Shown: positions 16,090-29,018, numbered from the stretch's first letter. The stretch is 64,000 nt of DNA from Planctomycetota bacterium (GCA_003576905.1 QEVG01000002.1:1-64000), one strand, 5' to 3'. Notes: generated by a model from the sequence alone, not told the origin. Numbers and translations: made by a program.

Positions 16090-16137
16090 TTGAAACCGGC
16101 GTCAAATTGCTATACTTCGACTCCCACGGGAGTGGGA
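16090..16137 (+). promoter_or_regulatory. Candidate carBA promoter with leader hairpin
   Basis: TTGAAA at 16090-16095 and TATACT at 16111-16116, the latter preceded by TGC (extended -10), with a 15-base spacer. A perfect 6-bp hairpin, TCCCAC-GGGA-GTGGGA (16122-16137), lies at about the transcription start. It could stabilise the leader; a pyrimidine control role is speculative. Confidence 0.6.
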
Positions 16138-16198
16138 CGGAGCACCTTCACATTCCGAAATGCCTGATTCGGCGGCGGAGGTCGCGGAAGAGCCAGGG

Positions 16199-19800
<3,602 letters not shown>

Positions 19801-19801
<1 letters not shown>

Positions 19802-20889
19802 TGAAGCGCATTCACTGCCATCTCGCGCTTGAAGACGGCACGGTGTACGCCGGCGAGGCGTTCGGCGCCGAGGGGACGGCCGAGGGCGAAGTCGTCTTCA
19901 ACACCGCCATGAGCGGGTACCAGGAGATCATCACGGACCCGTCGTACTGCGGGCAGATCGTCACCCTGACGATGCCGCTCATCGGCAACTACGGGGTGAA
20001 CCGGGAGGACGTCGAGGCGGCGAGGCCGCACCTGTCGGGATTCGTCGTCAAGGAGCTTGCGCGGCGATCGAGCAATCATCGGGCCGACCGGGAGCTGGGC
20101 GAATTTCTGCGCGACGCGGGCGTCATCGGGCTGGCAGGCGCGGACACCCGGTCGCTCACGCGGCGGCTTCGGGAGCGCGGGAGCCTTCGGGGGGTGATTT
20201 CGACCGAAATGTCGGAACCGGCGGCGCTGGTGGCGCGGGCGCGGGCGGCGTCGTGCATGGAGGGGCAGAACCTCGTCGAGCGCGTGTCGCCCCGGGGTGA
20301 GCGGGTCGTCGCGCCGGCGGGCGGGGCGGCGCGGCACGTCGTCGCCATGGACTGCGGCATCAAGGAGAACATCCTTCGGCTGCTTGCGGATGCGGGGTGC
20401 AGTGTTCGCGTCGTGCCGCCGACGGCAAGCGCGGAATCGATCCTCGAGAGCCGTCCGGACGGGCTGCTTGTCGGCAACGGCCCCGGCGATCCGGCGACGG
20501 TGACCGACGCGATCGGGACGCTGAAAAAGCTGATCGGGCGGCTCCCGATCTTCGGCATCTGCCTTGGCAACCAGCTGCTGGCCCTGGCGCTGGGGGCGCG
20601 GACGTACAAGCTGAAGTTCGGCCATCACGGGGCGAACCACCCGGTTCAAAACCTGGACACGGGGCGCGTGGAGATTACCAGCCAGAACCACGGTTTCGCG
20701 GTGGACGTGGCGAGCCTGGAGGCGGCGGGCGGCCGGGTGACACACATTAACTTGTATGATCGCAGCCTCGAAGGATTCGCCCACGAGTCCAAACGTCTCT
20801 TCGCGGTGCAGTACCACCCGGAAGCGGCGCCGGGGCCGCACGATTCGGAGTATCTGTTCCAGCAGTTTGTGGCGGGCATGAAGACCTGA
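19801..20889 (+). CDS. carA: Carbamoyl-phosphate synthase small subunit
   Basis: The glutaminase subunit, which supplies ammonia to CarB. The 362 residues show the CarA N-terminal domain (GEVVFNTAMSGYQEIITDPSY) and a class I glutamine amidotransferase domain with nucleophile Cys254 in FGICLGNQ and the His339/Glu341 pair in QYHPEA. Its ATG shares a base with the carB stop (TGATG), so translation is probably coupled. In most bacteria carA precedes carB; here the order is reversed. Confidence 0.97.
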
Positions 20890-20901
20890 CGTGCGGTGTG
20901 G

Positions 20902-20920
20902 AACAGGCTATTCGCCTGTT
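20902..20920 (+). terminator. Hairpin after carA
   Basis: AACAGGC (20902-20908) pairs perfectly with GCCTGTT (20914-20920) over a five-base loop, 12 bases past the carA stop. No T-run follows, so termination is uncertain. Confidence 0.4.
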
Positions 20921-20943
20921 GAATTCGGCGGATGGATCAATTC

Positions 20944-21025
20944 GTAGGGCGCATCCCGGACGCACCAGTTCCTGGCGGAGATGGGTTGGATACGAAATAG
21001 AATGTGCGTCCAGGACGCACCCTAC
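20944..21025. repeat. REP/MITE-like inverted repeat
   Basis: Two 21-base arms (20944-20964 and 21005-21025) face each other; 18 of 21 positions match in inverted orientation, both outer ends being GTAGGG-like. The right arm contains a perfect palindrome TGCGTCC-A-GGACGCA. The 82-bp unit sits between the convergent carA and aminopeptidase genes, the usual place for REP or miniature mobile elements. No transposase is nearby. Confidence 0.6.
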
Positions 21026-21040
21026 AGTCTTGGCCCCCGA

Positions 21041-23632
21041 TCACTGAGCCGCCGCTGTTCCCGCCGCGGCTTTGCCCTTGGCCTCCAACTCTTCAATCCG
21101 CTCGCGCAGGGATTCATTCTCCCGCTCCAGCTTGCTCAGGCGTTTTGCGATCTCATCGGGCTGCCTGGCCGCGGGGCTGGCCGAGCGAATGGTCTCGGCC
21201 GCCCGTCTGGCGGCGGCGCGCGTGCGGAGTTGCCCGGTCCGGGCGAGCCGGTCGATCTCGGGGAGCGCATCTTTGGCGTCGGGGCCGAGCTGTTCCAGCG
21301 CGCGGAGGGCCGCGCCCTGGAGGCGGCGGGTCGTTTTGCGGAGGCAGGCGGCGATGGCGTCGGTCGTCCTTTCACGCGCGGTATCGCCCAGTTCGCCGGA
21401 TTCGAGGAGCGAGGCCGCGGCGGTGACGGCCGCGGCGCGGCAGGCGATCGGGCGGCCGGGCTTCATCCAGTCCAGAAGCGTGTCGAGTACGGCCTTGCCG
21501 CCGTGCGCGCCGAGCGATTCAAGGACGGCGCTGCGAATGATCTCCTGATCGGAGTCGCGGCTCAGTAGTTTCGTCAATTCATCCGTGGGGTTTCCGGCGC
21601 AGACATCGGCCCATGCCCGGATGGCCTCGGCCTCGACGCGGTAGCTCGGGTCTCCTTTCCGGACGAGGGCGAACAGGGCCTTCTCCACCTCGGGCTCGTC
21701 CCTGAAACCGCCCAGGGTTTCGACAACCTTTCGCCGGGCGCGGGGGTTTTCAAGCGTCAGGCCTTTCAGGAGGGCGTCGCGCGCGGCGGGGGAATCGCTT
21801 GCGCCGAGTGCCGCTGCGATGGCCTCCTGCACGGCCCAGAAAGGCTCCATCGCCAATCGTTTCGCCAACAGGTCCGTGTGGCCGGCGTCCGGCGATTCGC
21901 CGAAATGTTCGGCGGCCTGAATGCGCCGAACGGGGTTCGGGTCGGCCTCTAGCTGGGCGATCCAGAGGTCGCGGCTCTTTTTCTCGCGAAGGGTCATCAG
22001 CACGGCCTGATTGGGGTCGACCCGTACCATGGACGGGCGGCGCTTCAGCGAGACGTAGAACTTTTCCCGCTTGTCCGTGATATCCGCCGTGAAAACGTGC
22101 GGCAGGTCGTCGGATTCAAAGCGAAACTCAAAGGTGAGCGGGAATGCGAAGGCGTCTTCCTTCTGCGTCTGGCGGACGTCGAGGGCGGCGAGCATGTCGT
22201 CCGGCTGCCACTTGTATTCGACGGTCACTTCCGGCGCGCCGGGCCGCTCGGTCCAGTCGTGGAAGAAGCGGCCGAAGGATCGGCCGGTGACATCTTCGAT
22301 GGCACGACGAAGGTCTATTGTCTCGACATTCTGGTGCCGGTGGCGCGTGCAGTAGGTATTGATGACTTTCCAGAAGAGATCATCGCCGAGGCGGCGGCGG
22401 ATCATGTGCAGCACCCACGCGCCCTTCGGGTAGGCGCGGCCGTCGAACTGTTGGTCCGGGTCGGTGTAGTTTTGCCAGACGATGGGCTTGTCGCGGCCGC
22501 CCTCGATCGCGCCGCGGGCCTTGCGGTGCAAGTTGACGGCGAATTCATCGGGGCCCTGGGAGTGTTCGGCCCACAGGGCCTCGAAGTAGGTCGCGAAGCC
22601 TTCATTGAGCCAGATATGCGCCCATTCGCGGCAGGTGACGAGGTCTCCCCACCACTGGTGGGCCAGCTCGTGCGCGACGAGGCCCTCGCTGTCCTGATCG
22701 AGGTGTGCCCGGTCGTCGTGAAGGGTGCCCTCGGTCAATGTTGTGGCACTGGTGTTTTCCATTCCGCCGCCGAAGTTGTAGCAGCAGACCTGGTCGTACT
22801 TGTCCCAAGGGTACTCGACGCCGATCTTCCGGCTGAAGAATTCCATCATCCGGGTGGTGCTGGCGAACGAGTTCTTGATCTTGTCCTTGTGAACCTCGGG
22901 GACATGATAGGTGACGGGCCGGCCGCGCCAGTGCTCGGTCTGGCTGACAAACTGGCCAACGACAAGGGTCATGAGATAGACGACGTGGGGCTGCTCCTGC
23001 GACCAGTGATAGGTCGTGGTGCCGTCCGGGTTGGGCTTCTTCGAGACGAGCCGCCCGTTGCTGATGACGATGTTCGGCGCATCCGCCGTGGCAATGATCT
23101 CGGTCGTCTGCATCTCGTTCGGATGGTCGAAGCAGGGCACCCAGTATCGGTTGGTGATGGCCTGGCCCTGGGACCAGACGACATAGGGCGCGTCGGGCTC
23201 ATCGTCGGAGGGGGCGAAGAAGTGCAGCCCGGCGTCGGGGTCGGTGACGGCGTAATCGATGAGGGCGGTCAGCTCGGCGCCGGCAGGGAGCGGCTCGGGC
23301 AGGTTCAGGACGAGCTTTTCACCGTCGTGGTCGAAATCGCACGGGATCGCCTCGCCGCCCTGTTGCTGAATGCGGACAGACTGGACTTTGAAATCGACGG
23401 CGTCGAGGGCGATGTGGCGGACGTCGCGCAGGGCGGCCATGTCGAGCGTGGCACGGGACTGGGCGGACTTCGCCTTGAGGTCGATGCGCATGTCGAGGCG
23501 AATGTGCTTCATGTCGACGGGGCGGTCGGCAGCGAAATGGGGGGCGCTTTCGTCGGAGCGGGCCGGCAGGGGTACGAGCAGAGAAACCGCCAGTAACGCA
23601 ACGCGGAACGGGGGAACCGACCTCGGGGGCAT
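21041..23632 (-). CDS. M1 family aminopeptidase fused to HEAT repeats
   Basis: An exported zinc aminopeptidase of 863 residues. Signal peptide at 1-25. The gluzincin catalytic core shows GGMEN (289-293), HELAH (His321, Glu322, His325) and the third ligand Glu344 in WLNEG. After the catalytic region (to about 520) comes a ~250-residue Ala/Leu/Arg-rich tandem helical part with HEAT-type repeats (for example AAEHFGESPDAGHTDLLAKR, VVETLGGFRDEPEVEKALF) and then a short coiled coil (KLERENESLRERIEELEAK). The start at 23632 has GAGAGGA close by. It is the last gene of a likely minus-strand operon asd, HD protein, aminopeptidase. Confidence 0.9.
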   Translation of the reverse strand: MPPRSVPPFRVALLAVSLLVPLPARSDESAPHFAADRPVDMKHIRLDMRIDLKAKSAQSRATLDMAALRDVRHIALDAVDFKVQSVRIQQQGGEAIPCDFDHDGEKLVLNLPEPLPAGAELTALIDYAVTDPDAGLHFFAPSDDEPDAPYVVWSQGQAITNRYWVPCFDHPNEMQTTEIIATADAPNIVISNGRLVSKKPNPDGTTTYHWSQEQPHVVYLMTLVVGQFVSQTEHWRGRPVTYHVPEVHKDKIKNSFASTTRMMEFFSRKIGVEYPWDKYDQVCCYNFGGGMENTSATTLTEGTLHDDRAHLDQDSEGLVAHELAHQWWGDLVTCREWAHIWLNEGFATYFEALWAEHSQGPDEFAVNLHRKARGAIEGGRDKPIVWQNYTDPDQQFDGRAYPKGAWVLHMIRRRLGDDLFWKVINTYCTRHRHQNVETIDLRRAIEDVTGRSFGRFFHDWTERPGAPEVTVEYKWQPDDMLAALDVRQTQKEDAFAFPLTFEFRFESDDLPHVFTADITDKREKFYVSLKRRPSMVRVDPNQAVLMTLREKKSRDLWIAQLEADPNPVRRIQAAEHFGESPDAGHTDLLAKRLAMEPFWAVQEAIAAALGASDSPAARDALLKGLTLENPRARRKVVETLGGFRDEPEVEKALFALVRKGDPSYRVEAEAIRAWADVCAGNPTDELTKLLSRDSDQEIIRSAVLESLGAHGGKAVLDTLLDWMKPGRPIACRAAAVTAAASLLESGELGDTARERTTDAIAACLRKTTRRLQGAALRALEQLGPDAKDALPEIDRLARTGQLRTRAAARRAAETIRSASPAARQPDEIAKRLSKLERENESLRERIEELEAKGKAAAGTAAAQ

Positions 23633-23673
23633 ATTTCCTCTCCGGGAGCACATCGAACAGAAGCGTGATTGTA

Positions 23674-24240
23674 TCACGGGCGGGCGGCCAGCCCCAGTTC
23701 GGGGGCGACGCTGGACAGGGCGGTGATGCAGTTGCGGATGTGGTCGTCCAAGGGGAGGCCGAGCAGTTCCGCGCCGGAGACAATGTCTTCTCGTTTGACT
23801 GCGGCAGCAAAAGAGGGCGTCTTCATTTTCTTGCGGATGCTCGCCGGCTCCATGCCCTCGAGGCGCGTGGGCCGAACGAGGGCGGCTGCGGTTATGAAGC
23901 CGCACAGCTCATCGACGGCAAAGAGGGCCTTTCGGATGGGCCGGTCGCGGGGGTATTCGTCGAGGTTCCAGTCGGCGTGGGAGAGAATTGCGCCGATAAC
24001 CTCCTCTTCGACGCCGCGCTGGCGCAGTATTTTCGCGCCTTCGCGGGTGTGGTCGGGCGGGTTCGGCCAGCGTTCGTAGTCGAAATCATGGAGAAGCCCG
24101 GCAAGGGCAAACTGATCGGCGTCACCGCCGAGCAATGCGGCATAATGGCGCATGGCCGCCTCGACGGCGAGCATGTGCTTCCGGAGGGAGTCGGACTGGA
24201 CGTATTCGCAGAGGAGGTTCAGGGCGGCTTCGCGGTTCAT
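23674..24240 (-). CDS. HD-domain phosphohydrolase
   Basis: A 188-residue cytoplasmic protein of the HD superfamily. Metal ligands are visible: His22 (RKHMLAVEAAM), His51-Asp52 (LLHDFDYERW) and His88 with a nearby Asp90 (LSHADWN). The layout resembles small hydrolases of the HDIG or YfbR kind; the substrate is unknown. It starts 13 bases after the asd stop and ends 41 bases before the aminopeptidase start on the same strand, which suggests cotranscription rather than shared chemistry. Confidence 0.85.
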   Translation of the reverse strand: MNREAALNLLCEYVQSDSLRKHMLAVEAAMRHYAALLGGDADQFALAGLLHDFDYERWPNPPDHTREGAKILRQRGVEEEVIGAILSHADWNLDEYPRDRPIRKALFAVDELCGFITAAALVRPTRLEGMEPASIRKKMKTPSFAAAVKREDIVSGAELLGLPLDDHIRNCITALSSVAPELGLAARP

Positions 24241-24253
24241 GTGACAACTTCTC

Positions 24254-25264
24254 TCACAGAGACTTGCCGATCATCAATTCCGCAATCTGCAGGGCGTTGA
24301 GCGCGGCGCCTTTGCGGAGCTGGTCGCCGCTGACGAAGAGATCGATCCCGCGGCCGTCGGGCTGGCTGACATCCTGTCGGATCCGCCCGACGAGGACGTC
24401 ATCCTTGCCGGACGCTTCGATCGGCATCGGAAAGTAGTTATTCGCGCGGTCATCCACGATCCTGACGCCGGGAGCGCTGGAGAGCAGCCGGCGCACGCCG
24501 TCGGCACCGATCGGCTCTTCGAAGGTAATGTTGATGGCTTCGCTGTGTGCCCGGAGCACCGGCACGCGAACGCAGGTCGCGGTGATGGCAATGGCGTCGT
24601 CGCCGAAGATTTTTCGCGTCTCGTGAATCATCTTTGATTCCTCGACGTTGTAACCGTCCTCGCCGACGGCGCTGTTGTGCGAGAAGACGTTGAACGCCGC
24701 CTGGTGGGGCAGCACCTTCGGTACGGCGGGCCGGCCGGCGAGAATGTCGCGGGCCTGATTCTCAAGCTCGCGCATCGCCTGGTAGCCCGCGCCGCTCGCA
24801 GCCTGGTAGGTGGCGATCACCATGCGGCGAACGCGGTTGGCCTTGTGCAGGGGCCAGACCGGCACGTTCATGATGATCGTGGAGCAGTTCGGGTTGGCTA
24901 TGAGCCGGGCCGAGCCGATCGCGGCGGGATTCACCTCGGGGATGACGAGGGGCACGGCGGGATCCATGCGAAAGGCGGAGCTGTTGTCGACGACGCGCGC
25001 GCCGGCCTCGATCGCCGCGGGGGCCCACTGTTTGCTTGACGATGCACCGGCGGAGAAAAGGGCGATGTGCACGCCGTCAAAGCTGCGAGGGCCGACCTCC
25101 TCGACCGCCAAGGTCTGGCCGCGGAACTCAATTTTCGTGCCCGCCGAGCGGGCGGAGGCCAGTAGCCGCAGCGAGCCGACGGGGGTGTTTCGCTCATTGA
25201 GGATTCGCAGGAATTCCTGCCCGACAGCGCCGGTGGCGCCGAGGATGGCAATGTTCGGCTTCAT
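24254..25264 (-). CDS. asd: Aspartate-semialdehyde dehydrogenase
   Basis: Reduces aspartyl phosphate to aspartate semialdehyde with NADPH, leading to lysine/diaminopimelate, threonine and methionine. The 336 residues have the nucleotide loop GATGAVG (9-15) and the catalytic Cys127 in ANPNCST, plus a FSHN-type segment near the middle. AAGGA lies just before the ATG at 25264; the frame extends far upstream without a ribosome binding site. It heads the minus-strand operon and is divergent from kynB, 174 bases away. Confidence 0.97.
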   Translation of the reverse strand: MKPNIAILGATGAVGQEFLRILNERNTPVGSLRLLASARSAGTKIEFRGQTLAVEEVGPRSFDGVHIALFSAGASSSKQWAPAAIEAGARVVDNSSAFRMDPAVPLVIPEVNPAAIGSARLIANPNCSTIIMNVPVWPLHKANRVRRMVIATYQAASGAGYQAMRELENQARDILAGRPAVPKVLPHQAAFNVFSHNSAVGEDGYNVEESKMIHETRKIFGDDAIAITATCVRVPVLRAHSEAINITFEEPIGADGVRRLLSSAPGVRIVDDRANNYFPMPIEASGKDDVLVGRIRQDVSQPDGRGIDLFVSGDQLRKGAALNALQIAELMIGKSL

Positions 25265-25438
25265 GATTTTCCTTCGTCGTGGAGGCAGTCCGGAGCACGG
25301 AGTATATTCCTCGACCGATCGGTGAGACAACGATAAACGCCGGTGGGGCTTCCCCGCGAAAGTGCGGCGGAGCCTGCAATCGGAAACGAGGCGACCAGCG
25401 ACGGGGCGGGGTCGAACAACTCGGCGAGGGATCGAAAC

Positions 25439-26071
25439 ATGACACGGCTGTACGACATCACGCCGCCCATTGCTCCGGGCATCGCGGTCTGGCCGGGGGA
25501 TACTCCCCTGTCGCGGGAGATCCTGCTCGATATGAAGGCGGGGGCGAACATTACGCTGTCCACCCTGCGGGCGACGGTTCATCTCGGTGCGCACGCGGAC
25601 GGCCCCAACCACTACGGCGTCGATGGACCGGCGATCCACGATCGGTCGCTGACGCATTACTTGGGACCGTGCCAGGTGATCTCGGTGGGAGTCGGCCGAG
25701 GCAGCCGGGTGATGCCGGAACATGTTTCCTGTGAAATCGGTGCGCCGCGCGTGCTCGTTTCGACGGGAACGTACCCCGATCCCCTGGATTGGAACGATGA
25801 TTTTGCGGCGTTGTCGCCGGAACTGGTTGATTGGCTGGCGGCGCGGCGGGTGATAACGGTCGGGATCGATACGCCGAGCGTCGATCTGTTTTCATCAAAG
25901 GATCTGCCGGCGCACCGGGCGATCCTGCGGCACGACATGGCCATTCTCGAGGGGATCGTTCTGAGCGAGGTCCCCGACGGCGTATACGAACTCATCGCCC
26001 TGCCGCTTCCGCTGGTGGGATTCGACGCCAGTCCGGTCCGGGCGGTCTTGCGCGCGGCGGACCTGGATTGA
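25439..26071 (+). CDS. kynB: Kynurenine formamidase-like cyclase family protein
   Basis: A 210-residue metal hydrolase that in its family removes the formyl group from N-formylkynurenine during tryptophan breakdown. The metal motif is HLGAHADGPNH (His48, His52, Asp54, His58), and DGPAIHDRSLTHYLGPCQVI matches the KynB subfamily closely. The start at 25439 has GAGGG eight bases upstream. No other tryptophan-degrading gene is in the window, so a different formamide or cyclic substrate remains possible. It is convergent with the AraC regulator gene, 28 bases away. Confidence 0.8.
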   Translation: MTRLYDITPPIAPGIAVWPGDTPLSREILLDMKAGANITLSTLRATVHLGAHADGPNHYGVDGPAIHDRSLTHYLGPCQVISVGVGRGSRVMPEHVSCEIGAPRVLVSTGTYPDPLDWNDDFAALSPELVDWLAARRVITVGIDTPSVDLFSSKDLPAHRAILRHDMAILEGIVLSEVPDGVYELIALPLPLVGFDASPVRAVLRAADLD

Positions 26072-26099
26072 GGTCATACGGGTTCGGCGGGGCGTGCGG

Positions 26100-27119
26100 T
26101 CAGAACAGCTTTCGGGCCAGCGCCGCGGAGTCCAGCTTTCGCAGGCTGCTCGGAGGGATTCCGAATTCGCGCCGAAAACTGTCGGTGAAATGGCTGTGGC
26201 TGGCGAATCCGTGGTCCAGCGCGATGCCCGTAAGGTCGCGCCGGCTGTCGGTGGCGCATTCGAGGGCGGCGCGCAGCCGCATGCGTGAGAGGAAGCGGTG
26301 CAGCGGCATGCCGGTCCGGCGGTGAAAGACCCGGCACAGATGGAACATCGACGTTCCAATGGCGCGGGCGATTTCGTCAATGCGGATCGGCTCGCGGAAA
26401 TGCAGGGCGATGTATTTCCGCGCGGCGTCGGCCAGATCGGCGTGAGCGCGGTCGGTGTCTTCTCGCGGGGTGCGGCTCTTGTGGCCGCGCATGGCATACG
26501 CCGCATGGACAATGTTGTGGAGGATACGCAGGGCCGTTTCCTCGAGGAAAACGCGGTCGACCGGCCCCCCGCTGTTGACATGTTGAAAGAGCATTCGCTG
26601 GAGCAGGTAGGTGCGCGAGTCGCAGGTGGCGTGCGTGAAGCGAAAGGGGCGGTCGGGGCGCTGCTGCACGGAGGGGTCTATGCTGCGGATCGCGTCCTGC
26701 AATACGGACGGTTCGACCAGGATGTACTCTGAAATCTCGCCCTCGGGACTAATGACGCGGCGGTAGTAACTTTCGCCCAGGTTGTAGAAATTGGTCTGGT
26801 TCGGCGTCGAAATCATCGGCGCGCCGGACTCCGGGCGGATGTAGACGCAGGTGCGGGGGAAGACGAGGTTGTGCCCGTCGCGGATGTAGTTCTCCTCGGA
26901 CCACAATCGATGTTTCGGCCCGCAGCGCCATTCGCCAAGCGTAAATGCGGTTCCCCGGTAGACAATGCGGTTGATCCACTCGGCGGGGCCGAGCGGTAGG
27001 GGCCGCGCCTTGGGCGCGGTGCGCAGGGATCCTGAGAAAGTCTGTCGCATGGCGGGCTTTGCGATTTCTGGGGCGCGGGTCGGAGGGCGCGCGGGCAGTC
27101 GGCTCTCGGCCGTATCCAT
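26100..27119 (-). CDS. AraC family transcriptional regulator
   Basis: A 339-residue activator-type protein. The C-terminal ~100 residues hold the double helix-turn-helix (RIDEIARAIGTSMFHLCRVFHRRTG, then DLTGIALDHGFASHSHFTDSFRREFG). The N-terminal ~200 residues are a ligand or sensor domain that I cannot name. The start is uncertain: the first ATG is at 27119, another is at 27050, and neither has a clear ribosome binding site. The convergent kynB-like gene or the upstream LolA-like gene could be targets. Confidence 0.85.
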   Translation of the reverse strand: MDTAESRLPARPPTRAPEIAKPAMRQTFSGSLRTAPKARPLPLGPAEWINRIVYRGTAFTLGEWRCGPKHRLWSEENYIRDGHNLVFPRTCVYIRPESGAPMISTPNQTNFYNLGESYYRRVISPEGEISEYILVEPSVLQDAIRSIDPSVQQRPDRPFRFTHATCDSRTYLLQRMLFQHVNSGGPVDRVFLEETALRILHNIVHAAYAMRGHKSRTPREDTDRAHADLADAARKYIALHFREPIRIDEIARAIGTSMFHLCRVFHRRTGMPLHRFLSRMRLRAALECATDSRRDLTGIALDHGFASHSHFTDSFRREFGIPPSSLRKLDSAALARKLF

Positions 27120-27248
27120 TCACTATATCGCAGCGGAGCCAGCGGTCTCACGAGCGAGCCGCGACGTGGAAAGACAGCGCGTCAATCGTGGTTTCAGCGG
27201 TCGCGGGGAACGGGCGCGTTCTGATCATGAATGGGCCCGATATTGCGC

Positions 27249-27986
27249 TCACGGCTTTCCGGTCAGGTCCATTACCTTGACACCATCCGGGGCTTCAAAG
27301 ATGAACCGTCTCGGATCGATTTCGGGATCGAGCTTCACTTCGGAAAGGCCGGAGAACTGAATCCGCCGGCCGGTTGCGTCGTGCCCAGTGCTGCGGACGC
27401 GGAGGGCACAGTCTTTTCGGATGTAGTGGAGGGTCTTCGCGGCTTGGCCGGGCTTGGGTGTCCTGGGACGGGTTTCGAGTACCCAGACGTCCTGGGCGTC
27501 GATTTTCTCATCGGGCAGCACCCGGACTTCGAAATTCGACGCGAGGACTTCAAAGAACGGCTCGTCGGCGAGGAGCGTTTGCGAAGCGACAGGCATGGAT
27601 TTGACTGCGGAGGGTTCCTTCCCCTTCTGATGAGTCAGGGTATAGGCATGGACGCCGTCGCCGATCGTTAGGACCGCTTGTTCATCATCCACGACGCGCT
27701 TGCCGGCCTTCGTGCGAATCTGATTTTTCATCTCGACGCGGAAGAGGAGCTTCGCTCCCTTTCGCTGGTGTTCGTAGGTACCGTTGGCCTCGCTCACGAC
27801 GGAAACCTGGCCCGAGATGACTTCGGTGTTAAGGCGGATCTTCGCGGCGACCGTCGAGTGGGCGGAGGCTTTACTTAGGCATTCGGCCCTGATGGCCCCG
27901 AGAGACTCCCTGCCTTCCGGCTGACGAGCCGGGAACATGCAGGCGGTTGCGGCGGAAAGAATCGCAGGGAGCCAATGAGTTATCAC
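27249..27986 (-). CDS. Secreted LolA-like protein
   Basis: A 245-residue exported protein that begins with GTG, with GGAGG eight bases upstream. The first ~25 residues are a signal peptide. The rest is a run of beta-strands around one helix with the feel of LolA/DUF1571-type carriers: FRVEMKNQIRTKAGKRVVDDEQAVLTIGDGVHAY, then DVWVLETRPR, IQFSGLSEVKLDPEIDPRRFIFEAPDGVKV at the end. The closing F-x-F-x-P-DGV pattern is typical of LolA-like proteins. That assignment is by pattern only. No LolB or Lol transporter gene is close. Confidence 0.65.
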   Translation of the reverse strand: MITHWLPAILSAATACMFPARQPEGRESLGAIRAECLSKASAHSTVAAKIRLNTEVISGQVSVVSEANGTYEHQRKGAKLLFRVEMKNQIRTKAGKRVVDDEQAVLTIGDGVHAYTLTHQKGKEPSAVKSMPVASQTLLADEPFFEVLASNFEVRVLPDEKIDAQDVWVLETRPRTPKPGQAAKTLHYIRKDCALRVRSTGHDATGRRIQFSGLSEVKLDPEIDPRRFIFEAPDGVKVMDLTGKP

Positions 27987-28448
27987 GGGTCAATCCTCCA
28001 AATGTTTTTGATTTTATCGGGAATTCGGACGCGCAGGCCCTTGCCGGCAGCTTTTGTAGCTCCCTAGCGACCCTCTCGCTTTCGTCAGGTCGGCTGCGAC
28101 GGAGCAGGTCCCAAGAAAAAGTGGCTTGGTGGGCGGAAAAAAGACGCTCCTGCCAAGGAATGGGGAGCTGAGGAGTCGGATGCCGCGGGTCGGTTCTGAA
28201 TCGCGTAACTGGCACATAAAGCTTTGATTTTAAAAGTTTTATGGACGTGTATGGAAGGGAGAAGTCTTTCGTGAATCGTTCACACGAGAGGCAATAATTA
28301 ATCGAAAACGCAACGAAAATAGTCGATCGGAACCTTGACTTGCTTGCGTGGGTTCTGGTAACCTTCACCCTTGAGTCGAGAGGGACTCAGAACAGGGTCA
28401 GAAGCAACCTATGCCCGCAGTTCGGGCTTGAGTATCGGAGGAGATGAA
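27987..28448. other. AT-richer intergenic region before the PEP-CTERM gene
   Basis: About 460 bases between divergent genes, with no credible coding frame. The segment 28200-28330 is visibly richer in A and T than its surroundings (for example TTTTAAAAGTTTTATGG), as expected of a regulated promoter region. A promoter candidate lies at 28335-28364. Downstream of it, GAGTC/GACTC arms (about 28374-28391) and GCCCG/CGGGC (about 28414-28428) could form small leader hairpins. Confidence 0.55.
28335..28364 (+). promoter_or_regulatory. Candidate promoter of the PEP-CTERM protein gene
   Basis: TTGACT at 28335-28340, an 18-base spacer, and TAACCT at 28359-28364 preceded by TGG (extended -10). The leader would be about 75 bases and ends in GGAGGAG before the ATG. 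Confidence 0.55.
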
Positions 28449-29018
28449 ATGCGAATCACAGCACTGGTATCAGCAATCGTATTGATGGCCGCGAGCTCCG
28501 CTCAGGCCGTTTTCGTCGGCTTTGACGTCGGCGCGAACAACACGCCTGCCGGCGCCAACGCCTTGATCAGCGACGATGGCGACTTCAACAATCCGACCTG
28601 CTCGCTCAGCGCGGATGTCGGTTTGGGCAGCCTCGCCGCCGGCGACGTGGACTTCTACAGCGTTTTCGTTCCGGAAGGCTGCATCGTGACCGCGATCACG
28701 ACGCCGCTTACACCGTTCGGCAACGTACCCGACACGCTGCTCGGCGCGTTTGATCCTGGTCTCGCGCTGCTGGCAGGCAGCGATGACGCGGGCTCCGACG
28801 GAAACAGCGCCGGCCCGGTACGCGGCTCGGCGGTCCGGTTCCTGAGCTTGGTGACCGGTACCTACTACCTCGGCGTGTCGGGCTTCCCCGATTTCGGTTT
28901 CACGGGTGACCATAGCGAAGGTGGCGACTACCTGCTGACCGTCAGCATTACGCCCGAGCCCTCGACCCTTGGCCTGCTGGCCATCGGCGCGCTGGCTCTG
29001 ATTCGCCGACGCAAGTAA
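28449..29018 (+). CDS. PEP-CTERM sorting-domain protein
   Basis: A 189-residue secreted protein. Signal peptide at 1-20 (ends SSAQA). The body resembles a pre-peptidase-type beta sandwich (GDVDFYSVFVPEGCIVTAITT, then a Gly/Asp loop and GTYYLGVSGF). It ends in PEPSTLGLLAIGALALIRRRK-like sequence: Pro-Glu-Pro, a membrane helix and a basic tail, the sorting signal cut by exosortase, which is known to go with exopolysaccharide and biofilm production. GGAGGAG lies five bases before the ATG. The gene is monocistronic, with its own promoter candidate and terminator. No exosortase gene is in the window. Confidence 0.92.
   Translation: MRITALVSAIVLMAASSAQAVFVGFDVGANNTPAGANALISDDGDFNNPTCSLSADVGLGSLAAGDVDFYSVFVPEGCIVTAITTPLTPFGNVPDTLLGAFDPGLALLAGSDDAGSDGNSAGPVRGSAVRFLSLVTGTYYLGVSGFPDFGFTGDHSEGGDYLLTVSITPEPSTLGLLAIGALALIRRRK

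Noticed and set aside
22097-23596. 499-codon plus-strand frame inside the aminopeptidase gene
   Set aside because: Antisense artefact; the minus strand has all M1 catalytic residues.
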